64,000 nt of DNA. It comes from Misgurnus anguillicaudatus. Taxonomy: Eukaryota > Chordata > Actinopteri > Cypriniformes > Cobitidae. The notes below the pieces were generated by a model that was given only the letters and a program-made list of their open reading frames with translations, had not been told where the DNA came from and did no database searches. The number at the start of each line of letters is the position of its first letter. Position 1 is the stretch's first letter. The stretch is from assembly GCF_027580225.2 (NCBI RefSeq), contig NC_073353.2, positions 33,237,501 through 33,301,500 of the forward strand. Reading direction: 5' to 3'. Position numbers and translations under genes: made by a program. Shown piece after piece: positions 32,252 to 42,804 of this stretch.

Positions 32252-33160
32252 GTCTGTAGGGTGTCCTATTGGTCATTTTGGGTTTCGAAAAAATGCTCAT
32301 GGATGTCCCCTTTTCAGTCGATATGCACCCCTGATGCATACTTTTAGGACTTGTAGGAAGCCAGATTGTTTATGGTGACATTTAGGACAGGGCCTGTAAA
32401 GTAGCTTTATCAGAGCAGTTTTATTTCCTATACTGACATATTTCCTGTTGAAACAGGAAGTTGAGGTTACAAATCATACTAACTACAGTATGATTCGTGA
32501 CTTGAAGGCAAGTAGTACTAATTCATGGGTGTGTTTTAATTAGAAATAATTTTTGTACACACCCATGCGGACAAGATGAGTTTGGTTTTGGTTTTCTGAA
32601 TTTACATTTTAACTTTCATCATCTAGTTGAATAAACATTACTACTTATAAAACTAGTACTCTAGCATCCTTTTGACCATAATGCCAAAAGAAATGGACTA
32701 ATGGCTTTAAAACTTAACTTTTACATTATTTTCCCCACAAATATTGGCATAAGTACCATTACCCACCACGTCTGTACCTCTTTATATGTAAGGAGGAGGA
32801 GTAGTATCGGATACTAAAGCTACACAACACTAAGAATATAAAGAGTCACAGTTACAGGAAAATAAACATTCACATCAACATCAAAACCATTATTATGTGT
32901 CCAAGTAAACTTAAAAGGGTGTTGCCCTAGGCTGAAAGTACACAACGCCTATTGTTGACACATAACAGGCTGGTAATTATAGTCAAGAAATTAAATTTTA
33001 ATCATGATTTAAATAAGCAAATCCATCACGTCCACGCGATGTCATCGATTATCAGCCAATATTACATTACTATATGCTGATAATAAAATCTGAGGCAATG
33101 AAACATGATATAAACATGATGTAAGTATAACACAAGCGGCGTTTCTATACTTTGACTTAC

Positions 33161-33360
33161 CCAAATGTGTGTTTGGAAGTTTGCGTTATTTCACCGTCTC
33201 GCATTGAAGGAAGACGATCCAGATCATAAAGAGCCCGTCTATCTCTCCATTCATCATTTTATCACCATCCTGGATTTCTGTGCACTTTTCATTTCCACCA
33301 TTTCCATATTCCTTAAACAGCGATGTGTTGAGCAGGTTTATCGTATGGTTTATTTCATCT
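33161..33360 (-). other. mfsd6: candidate untranslated first exon of mfsd6 (left boundary 33161; 5' end approximate)
   Basis: A good minus-strand donor (tttgg|gtaagt, GT at 33160-33159) ends a repeat-free stretch that could be a 5' UTR exon spliced to 31029. The start site is not defined by sequence; it is placed just downstream of the CRE at 33365-33372. The intervening 2.1-kb intron contains a transposon copy. Inference only. Confidence 0.4.
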
Positions 33361-33364
33361 GAAC

Positions 33365-33372
33365 TGACGTCA
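33365..33372. promoter_or_regulatory. full palindromic CRE (TGACGTCA)
   Basis: Exact CREB/ATF consensus immediately upstream (minus-strand sense) of the candidate mfsd6 first exon. Consistent with a promoter-proximal element, but motif evidence only. Confidence 0.45.
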
Positions 33373-34187
33373 ATCTCTCACCTGTCTGCGATCTGCGCAG
33401 CTCGTGGGACGGCCTTAATTTCCAGTGATGTCATTTCAGCTGACACCCTGTCTCATTGTTATTATCAGACTGTTTTTCAGATGTTATGTTTTTTTTCTCC
33501 TATAGTGTCTGTTTAAGAGAACACCACGTCTGAGATCCTTATTTTAGTATTAATTAATATATTAATTAATTCACTTTTGTGTGAGCTGGGAGCAGTTATG
33601 GCACTGTTTATATTTGGATTATATTTCCTTTTTTTTTCATTTATAAGTGTGTTCGCGTTATCGAAAAGAAAAGAAAACAATTTTATTTGAAAGGCAAACT
33701 TGAGCTTTTGCAACATTTTCATGAACAGAAACCGTGTTAACATCGCCATCTACAGGCACACGATAAAATCACAATCGTTCACAAAGGATCGGAGATAACT
33801 GTACCATATGAAAAGGTCCACATCACCTGCCAAATATAACTTATATATCACATTGTATTTAGCTAATCGCTTTAAACGGGTTTTGCCTTTTCGAATAATG
33901 TGCTTTAACAGGGCAGTCCTTATATGGAATACCGGAAGCCCATTGAATTGGTTGGATGATTCAAATTTTAAACCATATTCAGCTTCATATTTACTTTAGT
34001 TTGTTTGTGTAAAGAGGAAAAGTAAAACTGTTGACTTATCTCTGTGTTTGCACAAATATCAAAGGTGCCTTGGTAGGGCGTGGTTTTGGAAGGAGGCGTG
34101 TCTAATCGAGTAAATATAACACTTTTTTCAACAATTAATTTAAACTATGTCACATCTAAGAAGAATGACATGTTTTAAACGACATAG

Positions 34188-34405
34188 GTCTGGTTTCACA
34201 GACAAGCCTTAGCTAAAGCCAGGACTAGGCCAAAATAAAATAAAACAAAATAAAATAAAATATTTAAGCATATTTTATAAACATGCGTTATAAAGACGTT
34301 ACGGTGTATCTTGAGACAACTTATGGCACCGGTATATTTTAAGATCGGTCAGTGCAAGATGATTTCAGCTAGGCCTTAAGTTTTGTCGTCTGCAAAACCA
34401 GGGGA
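34188..34405. mobile_element. degenerate foldback element 'ggtttcacagacaag'
   Basis: Left gtctggtttcacagacaagcc with aggactaggcc; the right end is decayed (taggccttaagttttgtcgtctgc). Relatives at 36752-36995, 50850-51774 and a scrap at 19465-19500. Confidence 0.55.
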
Positions 34406-34749
34406 TAGACACATACACATTTTTTTAATGCTTTATTAACAACAACAGATAGCACGTACAGTGCCGTATATCATATAACATAAACAATTCACATGCCTCA
34501 ACAAGAAGGAACAACAAGAAGAAAAAAACAAGAGAAAAAAAACAAGAGGGTAGAAATACATTTTAGAAATATATATACATTATATTATATCATTCCAAAG
34601 GATATTACAATGCATACTTTATAGGTCAGCACCATTTATTATATCGTACTTTTAATATTATGTGAAAATGTTAAAGGAGGAGCATATAAATAGGCACATA
34701 CACATACAAAGCTCGCTCGTGTAATATTCTAAGGCATTATACAACTATT

Positions 34750-34762
34750 CCAGCAGGTGGCG
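34750..34762 (+). promoter_or_regulatory. CTCF core motif 1 (CCAGCAGGTGGCG)
   Basis: Fits every position of the CTCF core consensus CCASYAGRKGGCR. It lies in the divergent mfsd6-speg intergenic interval, in the same orientation as motif 2. Confidence 0.6.
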
Positions 34763-35340
34763 CAAGAAAACTACATACATTTCAGGTTCAATTAGATTTG
34801 AAGGTGACTCTGAGAAGGTAATTGATCTCCGGTTTGATGTCCGTGTGAGTTTCGGTCGGTTATATAACATGAATAAAACAGTGATTTAAGGCATACGGTA
34901 ACTTCTATTTTCAACCTTAAATTATACACAAATATGTTAAATATATGCTGGTTTGTGATGTAAGGAAGTGTCATAACAACATGAGGAAAGTTATGCCATT
35001 AAAAGGTAAGCGGTTGTAGCCTGTTATGTGTACAGATGAGGTCGGACGACACTGCGTCTATATTTCAGTTTAAATTTTGTAAATATTGTCATACGATTTC
35101 TGATTGTTCAATACACGTTTCTGAGCAATAATTGTGAAAACGTTTAATAGTTGTTTTGTATCCAATATGTGTCTTTTTGAAATAAATATACTGGATGTAG
35201 TTATATAAAAACCAGATGTGTTCAATAATCTGGCTAAGTTATATTAATTGGTCAAAAAGTGTAGGAGCCTAAAAAAAGTACATTTCTAACTTAAAAAATT
35301 ATCCTGGCAATAGATAAATATGGGCAGCCTTCGCGCTCAG

Positions 35341-35348
35341 TGACGTCA
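35341..35348. promoter_or_regulatory. full palindromic CRE (TGACGTCA)
   Basis: Second exact CRE of the interval, next to CTCF core motif 2. Not near any recognised start of transcription. Confidence 0.35.
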
Positions 35349-35385
35349 TAGAGGAAACACCCCAATTACCGTGGTAATGTTTCAT

Positions 35386-35398
35386 CCAGCAGAGGGCG
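35386..35398 (+). promoter_or_regulatory. CTCF core motif 2 (CCAGCAGAGGGCG)
   Basis: Second perfect fit to CCASYAGRKGGCR, 636 bp from motif 1, same strand, 38 bp after a full CRE (35341-35348). The flanks look single copy. Confidence 0.6.
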
Positions 35399-36316
35399 AT
35401 GTTTTACCCACACACCAGACTCTCCACTCAACACTGGATCACAGCACTCAGCCTCCAGCTTTAAATGAGAGACTCGACCACACGTACAGTAAGTGGAACT
35501 CTTACCTTCATCGTTGTCCATTAACATCATCCTTGCACCAGTCTCTTCATGCCTGCCATCCATCCATCCTTTTTCCAGTCACTTAGCCCCTAAAACATTG
35601 GCCAGTTGAACGTTTGCCATCTTCCCTATTGTGTTACAATAGTAAAGTCTTGTATCTGCTTCCCCGTTCCCTCCCACTCACTCAGAAACCTGTGCACCAT
35701 CCACACATTGCTCTCAATTCAGCAGGCGAGAGAGCGATGCTGTTTCTATGACAACAGGGCCCTGCAGGATAAACTGCAGAAAGGATTTTCCTTTCAAAGG
35801 GGGTTCCAGAGAGGGGGAAGCACATGCTTAGCATAAAATTGACATTGCCGTGGATCGTTGCAGCACTTCGAGATCATTTCACTTGTTTATGATCTCATTT
35901 TAAAAGCAGGGAAACAAACATTAGTCATCTGCTGACTGTACTAAAGGGTTCAATAGTTCTTGTTTATGTTTGTGACAAATACATTTTGTATTAAACGAAG
36001 CAGAGATATGAACAGCTCGGAAGCTATAAAAGTTATTGATTCGTATAAATTGATACATAACTGTCAAAATGAATTTATCATCTTAGCATTTTATGTTAAT
36101 TCTATGTGAGCAAATTGATTTGCATGAAATTGGAAGTTAATACGTTTTTTTTTAGTACATCAATTTATCGATCAGGCTGAATTTGTCCAATAGCCGTACG
36201 TGGTTGGCAAATTAACAAATGTGCTTATTTTGCTTTGTGTCACCCTAAAGCCTTGTCACAATATAGTGCACATATTTTATTTTTTATATATAAAATGTAT
36301 TTACGTATGTATGTCT

Positions 36317-36680
36317 ATGAGGCTGTTTACATCTGGTAATAAGATGCGTTTTGGTTGATCGGATCACAAGTGGATCACACTAAAGACGGGTGTAAACGGG
36401 GTGTAAAACATTTGGAGCTTGTCCAAGTGCGGCCACATTCAAAGGTTGTCGAAAACGCATTTGACCAGATTGCTTTGTGTACACGCGCATGTGTTCGAAT
36501 GTGTTCGAGCAGCCACAAAAGACCGCCTGCTCTTCCCCTTTTGCACGATCTTTAGGTTTTCATTGATAAAACTGAAGCGGCTGCTCTCAGCCTCTTTCAT
36601 TTGTTTTATTTTGCATGCGTTTGAAAGTTACGCAAGCTTTTTTTATCATTCGCTCTGAAATATCAGAGAAAGCTCTTAAT
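36317..36680. repeat. hAT-like fragment 'gaggctgtttaca(t)ctggt'
   Basis: ggctgtttacatctggtaat, agatgcgttttggttgatcg and gatcacaagtggatcac are characteristic of a repeat I recall from cyprinid genomes. The right end is not defined. Confidence 0.45.
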
Positions 36681-37425
36681 GTGAGTTCACACCAGACGCT
36701 AAAGAGGCAGCAAAAATGCGCTATTCGCACGTAGTTGGGCGGTTGAACATTTAGGGGCGGTTTCCCAGACAGGGATTAGCTTAATCCAGGACTAGGCCTT
36801 AGTTTAATTAGGAAATACAACTAGTTTTGACAAACATGCCTTACTTAAAACATTACCTGTGTGCATTCTGAGGTAAAACAAAGGGCACTAATGTATTTTA
36901 AGATATGTAAGTGCAAGTTGTTTTCAGTTTGGAGAACTCTTAAAAGTGTTCAAGTCTAGGACTAGTCTAATCCCTGTCCGGGAAACCGCCCCTTAGAGTT
37001 TACTCACTTAATTCTAGTCATTCGACACATTCACGCGTAAATTCGCATCCTGGGAGGGGCTTATATAGCTCAAATTGAGTAAACTTACCAGGTTGTTCGA
37101 CCTCCTCACTCTTCCAAACAAGATCCTTTTAATTCCTGTAAAAGTACGAATATGTGTCGTGTAGCGATGATGATTGTCCTCCATTGGTGTTTTGTTATTC
37201 TGCCTCCGCTCGCTTCCTGTAATCACGTCACTGCTAGAGCAAGCTCCTGATTGGTTAACGCGGCGCGAAATCCACCAAAGTTTAGATTTTCCGCACGTTG
37301 CGCGCCTTTGGCGCCGCACCATTCACGCTACCTTTGCCCCAGGATGCCTATTTGAGTCTTTGCATTAACTTAACATGTAAATCACTGGTGCTTGCCTCCT
37401 CTTCCACATCTGGTGTGAATGCACC
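36681..37425. mobile_element. TIR element 'gagttcacaccag', related to 11682-12391
   Basis: Ends gtgagttcacaccagacgc / catctggtgtgaatgcac, with CpG-rich arms. Interrupted by 36752-36995. Confidence 0.65.
36752..36995. mobile_element. nested foldback element 'taggggcggtttccc'
   Basis: Left taggggcggtttcccagaca, right tgtccgggaaaccgcccctta: inverted. The interior has caggactaggcc and inverse. Same family as 50850-51774. Confidence 0.8.
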
Positions 37426-37434
37426 ATCACCCCC

Positions 37435-38654
37435 CAGTCACATTAGCTACAAGAGACAGAGCGACAGGCTACCATTCATTTTCAATGGGAGTGGCCGTTT
37501 GCCAGCGGCAAGCGACAAGCTCGCCGCTGCACGAGCAAGATGGGGCCAAAATAGACAAGGCGGCTATTTTATGCAAATGCTGAGCGATGCAACAAAGCGA
37601 CTACCAATCGGAGTGAAGAGGCAGCATGACGTAGGTCTGTGGCCGAGTCGGAGAAAGTAATTCAAGATGGCGGAAAATGCGTATTTCTGTATATATCTGA
37701 TAAGTTTGGCATTCTCATATATTTTGTTACTTTTATCGAGAAATAAATACTTTTAAATCCAAAAACACCGTTCTTGTAACTTAATAATACCTCTAAAGCA
37801 GTGTTTCTCTAACTTTTCAGCCCAAGGATCACTTTATCTTCCAGTTTTTTTCTGAGGACCACCTAACAGAATCCCACTCTAACACTCCCCCAAAAAACAA
37901 CAAAATAGAAAGGATAAGCTAAGTTTAAGTTTAATATGCAACTGTTTCAAGTCAAAAACTAATTTTTTAAAAACAAATGCAAATATGTTCAGAAATTGTT
38001 ATATGAATTTTATTTCATTTGAAAAAGTAAATGTGAAATGAGTTGCAGCTTAATATGAACAACAAACTGCACATGTGAATAAAAATGCAATTAAACATAC
38101 TATAAGCCTAGGTCCCACTTAATGTCATTCCAAAGAGCCATTTGTTTAAAACTGAGGTGGTGGGTATATGAAGTCTATGGTTGTAACTATGGTAACAATA
38201 AAATACTGAAAAAAAATTCCCCTTAATGTCCAAAATCAATGAAATTACAGGGATTTTACACATGAACAAAAACTAGTACTTTACAAAGCTAATAGATCTG
38301 TGGATTTTAGCTGCTTTCAGTTGACGCTTGATCTTTTATTTTGACTCCTCTTTGGTTTAGCCATCGATCCATTTTTACGTTACTAAAACAGAAAGGCAAG
38401 AACTGATAACACAGTTTCGCAAGTGCATAAAAAATCTACTTAAATAATTGACTATTGTATAAACACTTGCCTAGTTTAGGTCATCTTTTGGCGGACCAGT
38501 GGGGGGGGTTTGGCGGACCACTAGTGGTCCGCGGACCACACTTTGAGAATTACTGCTCTAAAGTGACTTTTGATACCGCTTTTCCAGCCAAGGAACGCCC
38601 ATCAAGCGAGTGCGTGTTGCTCGGTGTCGCTCACTTTTGTAGCTAATGTGACTG
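37435..38654. mobile_element. TIR element 'cagtcacattagctac', split by a hAT element
   Basis: cagtcacattagctacaa and ttgtagctaatgtgactg are perfect inverted ends; the CG-rich arms include gcgacaggctacc and inverse-like sequence. Contains 37799-38555. Confidence 0.78.
37799..38555. mobile_element. nested hAT element 'cagtgtttctctaac'
   Basis: Ends cagtgtttctctaac / tttgagaattactg; exact 8-bp duplication CTCTAAAG (37791-37798, 38556-38563). The right part carries the ggcggaccactagtggtccgc palindrome. Confidence 0.88.
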
Positions 38655-38707
38655 TAGGGTCACATATACACGTACAAAACTCTGTGCAGCATGTTTACTA
38701 ACACAGA

Positions 38708-39830
38708 CTAGAGGTCTTCATGGGTCCACTTAGATCCGAAAACCCGAGGTCCGACCCAAGACCCGATCGGGTTCGGGTCTAAAATAGTGCTGCACAATTA
38801 ATCGCATCGCAATCGCGATGTCAGCCTGTGCGATTATATGACAGCAAAATGTTGAAATTATATTAAATAAATAAACGTGTGGACTTGTTAACACAAACTT
38901 TCTGATAACAGTTTGATGATTTTCCTTGCTGTTTAAAAAAAAAAAGAAAAACGAACAAAAAGACAGTGCACGTGTGGCATGCACGTGTGTGGTGTGCGTC
39001 GTCACTTATACCAGAGCGAAGATGGATGCTGAGGAGGTTGACAGTTATCTGGTAGCTAAAAAAAAACACTCCATGTCTGTTGTATGGCGGTATTTTGGAT
39101 TTAGGATTACTGACACTGAGCAGTTGCTACATCACGTGTCTATACGTATTGATTTCTAGTTTTACAAATAGACATTTTAGCTAAACTGTGTGTGGATTTT
39201 CCTTAAAACCCATCAAGTTGACTCATGATACCATTTAGTATAATCGCACATTGCAATATTAGCATCAATAACCGCAATGGGAAAAATTACCCAAATCGTG
39301 CAGCCCTAGTCTAAAAGTTTCCTGTGTGTCTCGGTCACGGGTCAGGTATAATATTAGCGGCATCGGGTCTCGTGTAATTTAAAATGAATTTGTTTTTGCC
39401 GAACGGAGCCGAAAACCCGAACTCTCTCGCGTGTGTGCGTCAATGTCCCTTTCAAACCTCTTCTCTGTTTGCCAAGAGCAAACATTGTGTTGCTCGGCGG
39501 TAGGTTAATTTTCATTGAGACAGATCAGTCAATTTTAAATGTACATTTTAGCGATTACCTGGGTTTCGCTTACAGATAACAAAGGAAAACAAATGGAGCA
39601 GCTCGCCAAATTGGTTGCGAGACTAGCGGGGTTTCTTTCTGACTGCTGCGTGCGGAGCTGTAGATTGCACACACGTCGGTCGGTGCCATTTACATTCGGG
39701 TCCAGTCGGGGTTAAAAAAATGCCACTGGTTTGGGTCGGACTCGGGTCAAATTTTCTTGGGTTTGTCTTGGGTCGGGTCTTTCTTTAAAAAAATATTATT
39801 TATGCATGTCGGGTTCGGGTATAAATCCAT
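38708..39830. mobile_element. hAT-like 'cccgaacccg' repeat interrupted by a second hAT element
   Basis: Repeated cgggttcgggt/acccgaacc words on both sides of the insertion 38785-39308 (gggtccacttagatccgaaaacccg left; ttgggtcgggtct right). The outer right border is approximate. Confidence 0.55.
38785..39308. mobile_element. nested hAT-like element 'tagtgctgcacaatt'
   Basis: Ends tagtgctgcacaatt / aatcgtgcagccctag-type inversion; exact 8-bp duplication GTCTAAAA (38777-38784, 39309-39316). Confidence 0.85.
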
Positions 39831-40223
39831 TTTTTAAAACCATGCGTTTCAGGAAGAGAGTAAAATCTGGAGCTACAAAAATGTATGGTATGTGGAAAGT
39901 AATGTGTTTTTAACCATAAACCACGAGAACACATTGTATTATACCAAATACACAAAATAACATTGTTTTTTAGCAATGAAATATGTGCTCTTTAAGATAA
40001 TTTGTGTAAACATTCGTTCAAGCCCAAAAAAACTCCATGAACTCTGATAGTATTTGCACGCTGTCTTTACCGTGTATTTGCGCGCTGTCTGAAGCCTTGA
40101 GATGCAGCTTTCTGGGCAGTGGCCACCCGCTTCACCACAAACGAGATCTGTTTCATGTCTCTTGTACTTAAATATTGAAATTGATACTGCCTGAAAACAT
40201 GTGAAATTATAAACAAAATTTGA

Positions 40224-40625
40224 ATGGGGACACATCATGAAAATCTGACTTTTTCCATGTTTAAGTGCTATAATTTGGTCCTCGGTGCTTCTGTCAACCT
40301 AGAAAATGTGAAAAAGATCACCCCAGTAACTTAGTTTTGGTAAACCAAGCATGTGAAAAAATATTAAAATGAGATTTGGCTCTCCTTGTGATGTCAGAAG
40401 GGGATAATACCACCATTAATCTGCACTATCCAACCACGGCACTGCCATTTAGTGCAGATGTCAACTCATTTGCATTTAAAAGGACACACCCCAAAACGGC
40501 ACATTTTTGCTCACACCTACAAAGTTGCAATTTTAACATGTTATAATAAATTATTTGTGGTATTTTGAGCTAAAACTTCACATACATACTCTGGAGACAC
40601 CTTTAAAAAGTCTTGTGAATAACAC
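40224..40625. mobile_element. family F copy 2, inverted
   Basis: Reverse-complement relative of 9097-9514: aaaatctgactttttccatg, tgatgtcagaaggggataat, gcactgccatttagtgcag and ctctggagacacctt. Termini eroded. Upstream of speg. Confidence 0.7.
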
Positions 40626-41082
40626 GTTATTTCCCCCCATAATTAATTTATGACATTTTATGTTTTATCAACATAGCACAGAACAATGAGTTTAATACTT
40701 GCATTGGAACGAAATCTCCTGCAGATGGCAGTCTATGTTGTACAGCAGCTGTTTTTTGTGTGTGTTTAGTGTGTTTTTATGCCACATAAAAAACTATAAT
40801 CAGATAAGGAGGTAATTTAAACAAAAAGTCTTACAAGTCTGTCCCAAAAGAATCAGTGCTAGTTTTCCAGCCCAACTCTTCAACTAATGTTGGTGATGAA
40901 GTCAGTTCTTATCTTTGACACATGAATCAGAGTTCCCGTGCCCCTCCCTCTTAGACCCCCATGTCACACTTTATAGAGCTTGGGATTGGTTGCGAGTTTT
41001 GGGTAAACTAAAATGGGTTGGGCCAAAGCATCGGGGCAGTCCAAAAAATGTGACCTATCAGGGTACAGCTGTTGCTTGATGG

Positions 41083-41587
41083 CTTAGTGAGACTTGCCTG
41101 TCACCTTCCCGGGGGACGTGAGATTGGAGGGAGGGAGCGATCTTGAGTGGGGCAACTTTACTTCGAGGGCAAGGGGACGAACGTCTGGGCACCATAGGCA
41201 TAAAGCTGGAAAGCACTACAGAGTTGGAAACCCTGCAACTGAGTAATCATCAAAGGATCTAGCGGTCATTTTTCCATTGAGACCCTGAAGAACTCTGGGA
41301 TTTGAGATTGATAGGTGACAAGCTGAGGCCGAGTCTTCCAGAAGGCTGTAGTGGTAGCTGCTAATGCAATATGATCCACTTGGACTCGCTCTAAAAATAC
41401 CATCCTGACGGAGTACATGCGCAGGCCCTATTCGCCTAATTGGTGAAAAGATTAAACTTGTTTTTTAACTCTCTAGATGGACACCATCTCAAGGATGTGA
41501 GAAACATATTCCAAAACATTTATGTTGCGGAATCCCGGGAGAGTTTTTCGGATTCATATTTCGGATTCTGTGTGCCTTTTAATGCAG
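41083..41587 (+). other. speg: candidate speg 5' UTR exon and promoter-proximal region
   Basis: Repeat-free, relatively GC-rich sequence ending in a good donor (atgcag|gtaggc, GT at 41588-41589). A weak acceptor (cctatag, ending at 41837) lies 26 bp before the ATG exon, so a 250-bp 5' UTR intron is possible. Its 5' end is arbitrary. The alternative is that transcription starts within 41.6-41.86 kb. Confidence 0.35.
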
Positions 41588-41863
41588 GTAGGCCATTTTC
41601 TGTGCCACTACTTTTCTAAAGCAAGCCACTTTTTAGTCTTAGAAGTCATGTGAGTATTGCAGTCTACGGTTGGTGATAAGCTTATACCTGGAGTGTTGCA
41701 TTTAATCTGCTGAAATGTTTGGAATATGTTTACCATATCAAAGCGAATAAAAAAAATCATTTTTATTTATGAAAGATTTACTATGCATTAATGAGTTATA
41801 AAATTACATTAAAGCATTAAACTGTAAAGTCCTATAGTGTTTGAAGAACTTCTCCACCGCATC

Positions 41864-42290
41864 ATGAGGAAGGCTGAGTTCCAAATGACCCTCAAGAAGG
41901 GTGCCGATGAAGAACCAGGAGGAATGGCACATCCAAGTCCCAGGATACCATCGAAACGAGCAAAAGTTGGTTCTGATCAATTCGTACCAGACCCTTCTGG
42001 TTCTGTCTACCCAACCACGACCCCTCCAGTCTTCATTCGGAAGATGAGGAACGCCGCTGTAGGCACCGGCTGTGATATCCGTCTCAAAGTGGCCATTGCC
42101 GGAGACCCACAACCTACCCTTTATTGGTACCATAACGATGATCTGCTCAACATGGACAACCAGGAATATGGAGGTCTGTGGATCAGGGATTGCAAGCCCA
42201 GTGATGCTGGTCTGTACACCTGCATCGCCATCAACAGTCTCGGAGAGGCCAGGAGCAGCGCAGTCTTGGCTGTTTTGGATTTGGGTGAAG
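41864..42290 (+). CDS. speg: SPEG (striated muscle preferentially expressed protein kinase), first coding exon
   Basis: ATG at 41864 (A at -3) opens 142 codons plus one base, ending at donor gaag|gtaact (GT at 42291). The product starts MRKAEFQMTLKKG, has SPRIPSKRAKVG at about 25-36 (human SPEG has a closely similar PPKRAKVG), and then an I-set Ig domain at about 55-139. The domain shows Cys70, Trp88, the DAGLYTC motif at 114-120 with Cys120, and ends VLAVLDLGE (human VLTVLEVGD). An in-frame GTG upstream is not used as start because the human protein begins at the equivalent Met. SPEG is a giant obscurin/MLCK-family dual kinase of the muscle triad and sarcoplasmic reticulum, with many Ig domains; the rest of the gene lies right of the window. 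Confidence 0.9.
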
Positions 42291-42804
42291 GTAACTAGAA
42301 GCACACGTGTTACATATTAAGATGTCAGTAATTATCAGCTAGGCTTATTATCAGGCCCGTGTTGCTAATTATCAAGTTAAGGAATAAAGGCGAATGATCT
42401 TGCTATGTAATGTGACAGTGTGATAACTCGCTTAAGTGGTAACACATCCCTCGGGTGGTCTCAGAAAATGACGCTTAATCCAACGTGAACAATAAGGTTA
42501 AATGGCAACTCCACCTTTCTTATTCACCTTGTTTGGTTGTGGTTTATTTGAGGCAGTATGGTGGCAGAGAATGACGGGGGCAGCTGATAAGACGTCCCAA
42601 AGTGGAGCTGCAAGATTGCGGCCCCTAAATTCACAATGCTTCGTCTTCCAACATATTGAATCTGCACTCACTATATCATTTTAAAATGGAAAATATAGCA
42701 TGCTTTTTAGGGATGGTGCTTGAATAGGGAATTGTTGAAAATGTAAGGAGTATTTTATGAGTTAGCCTCACCTCAGTGCCTATCATTTTGGCAGTGTTGT
42801 GTCA

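Larger units (their letters stand above)
34410..36316. other. mfsd6-speg intergenic, largely single copy
   Basis: Little recognisable repeat. Holds the CTCF core motifs and a CRE listed separately. No coding region of credible composition was found. Confidence 0.5.

Noticed and set aside
41390..41400. MEF2-like site ctaaaaatacc upstream of speg
   Set aside because: The last consensus base does not fit (C instead of purine); too weak to call in AT-rich sequence, though biologically tempting for a muscle gene.
41804..42304. 166-codon minus-strand open frame opposite the speg exon
   Set aside because: Shadow of the speg coding exon; no start context, splice sites or homology.
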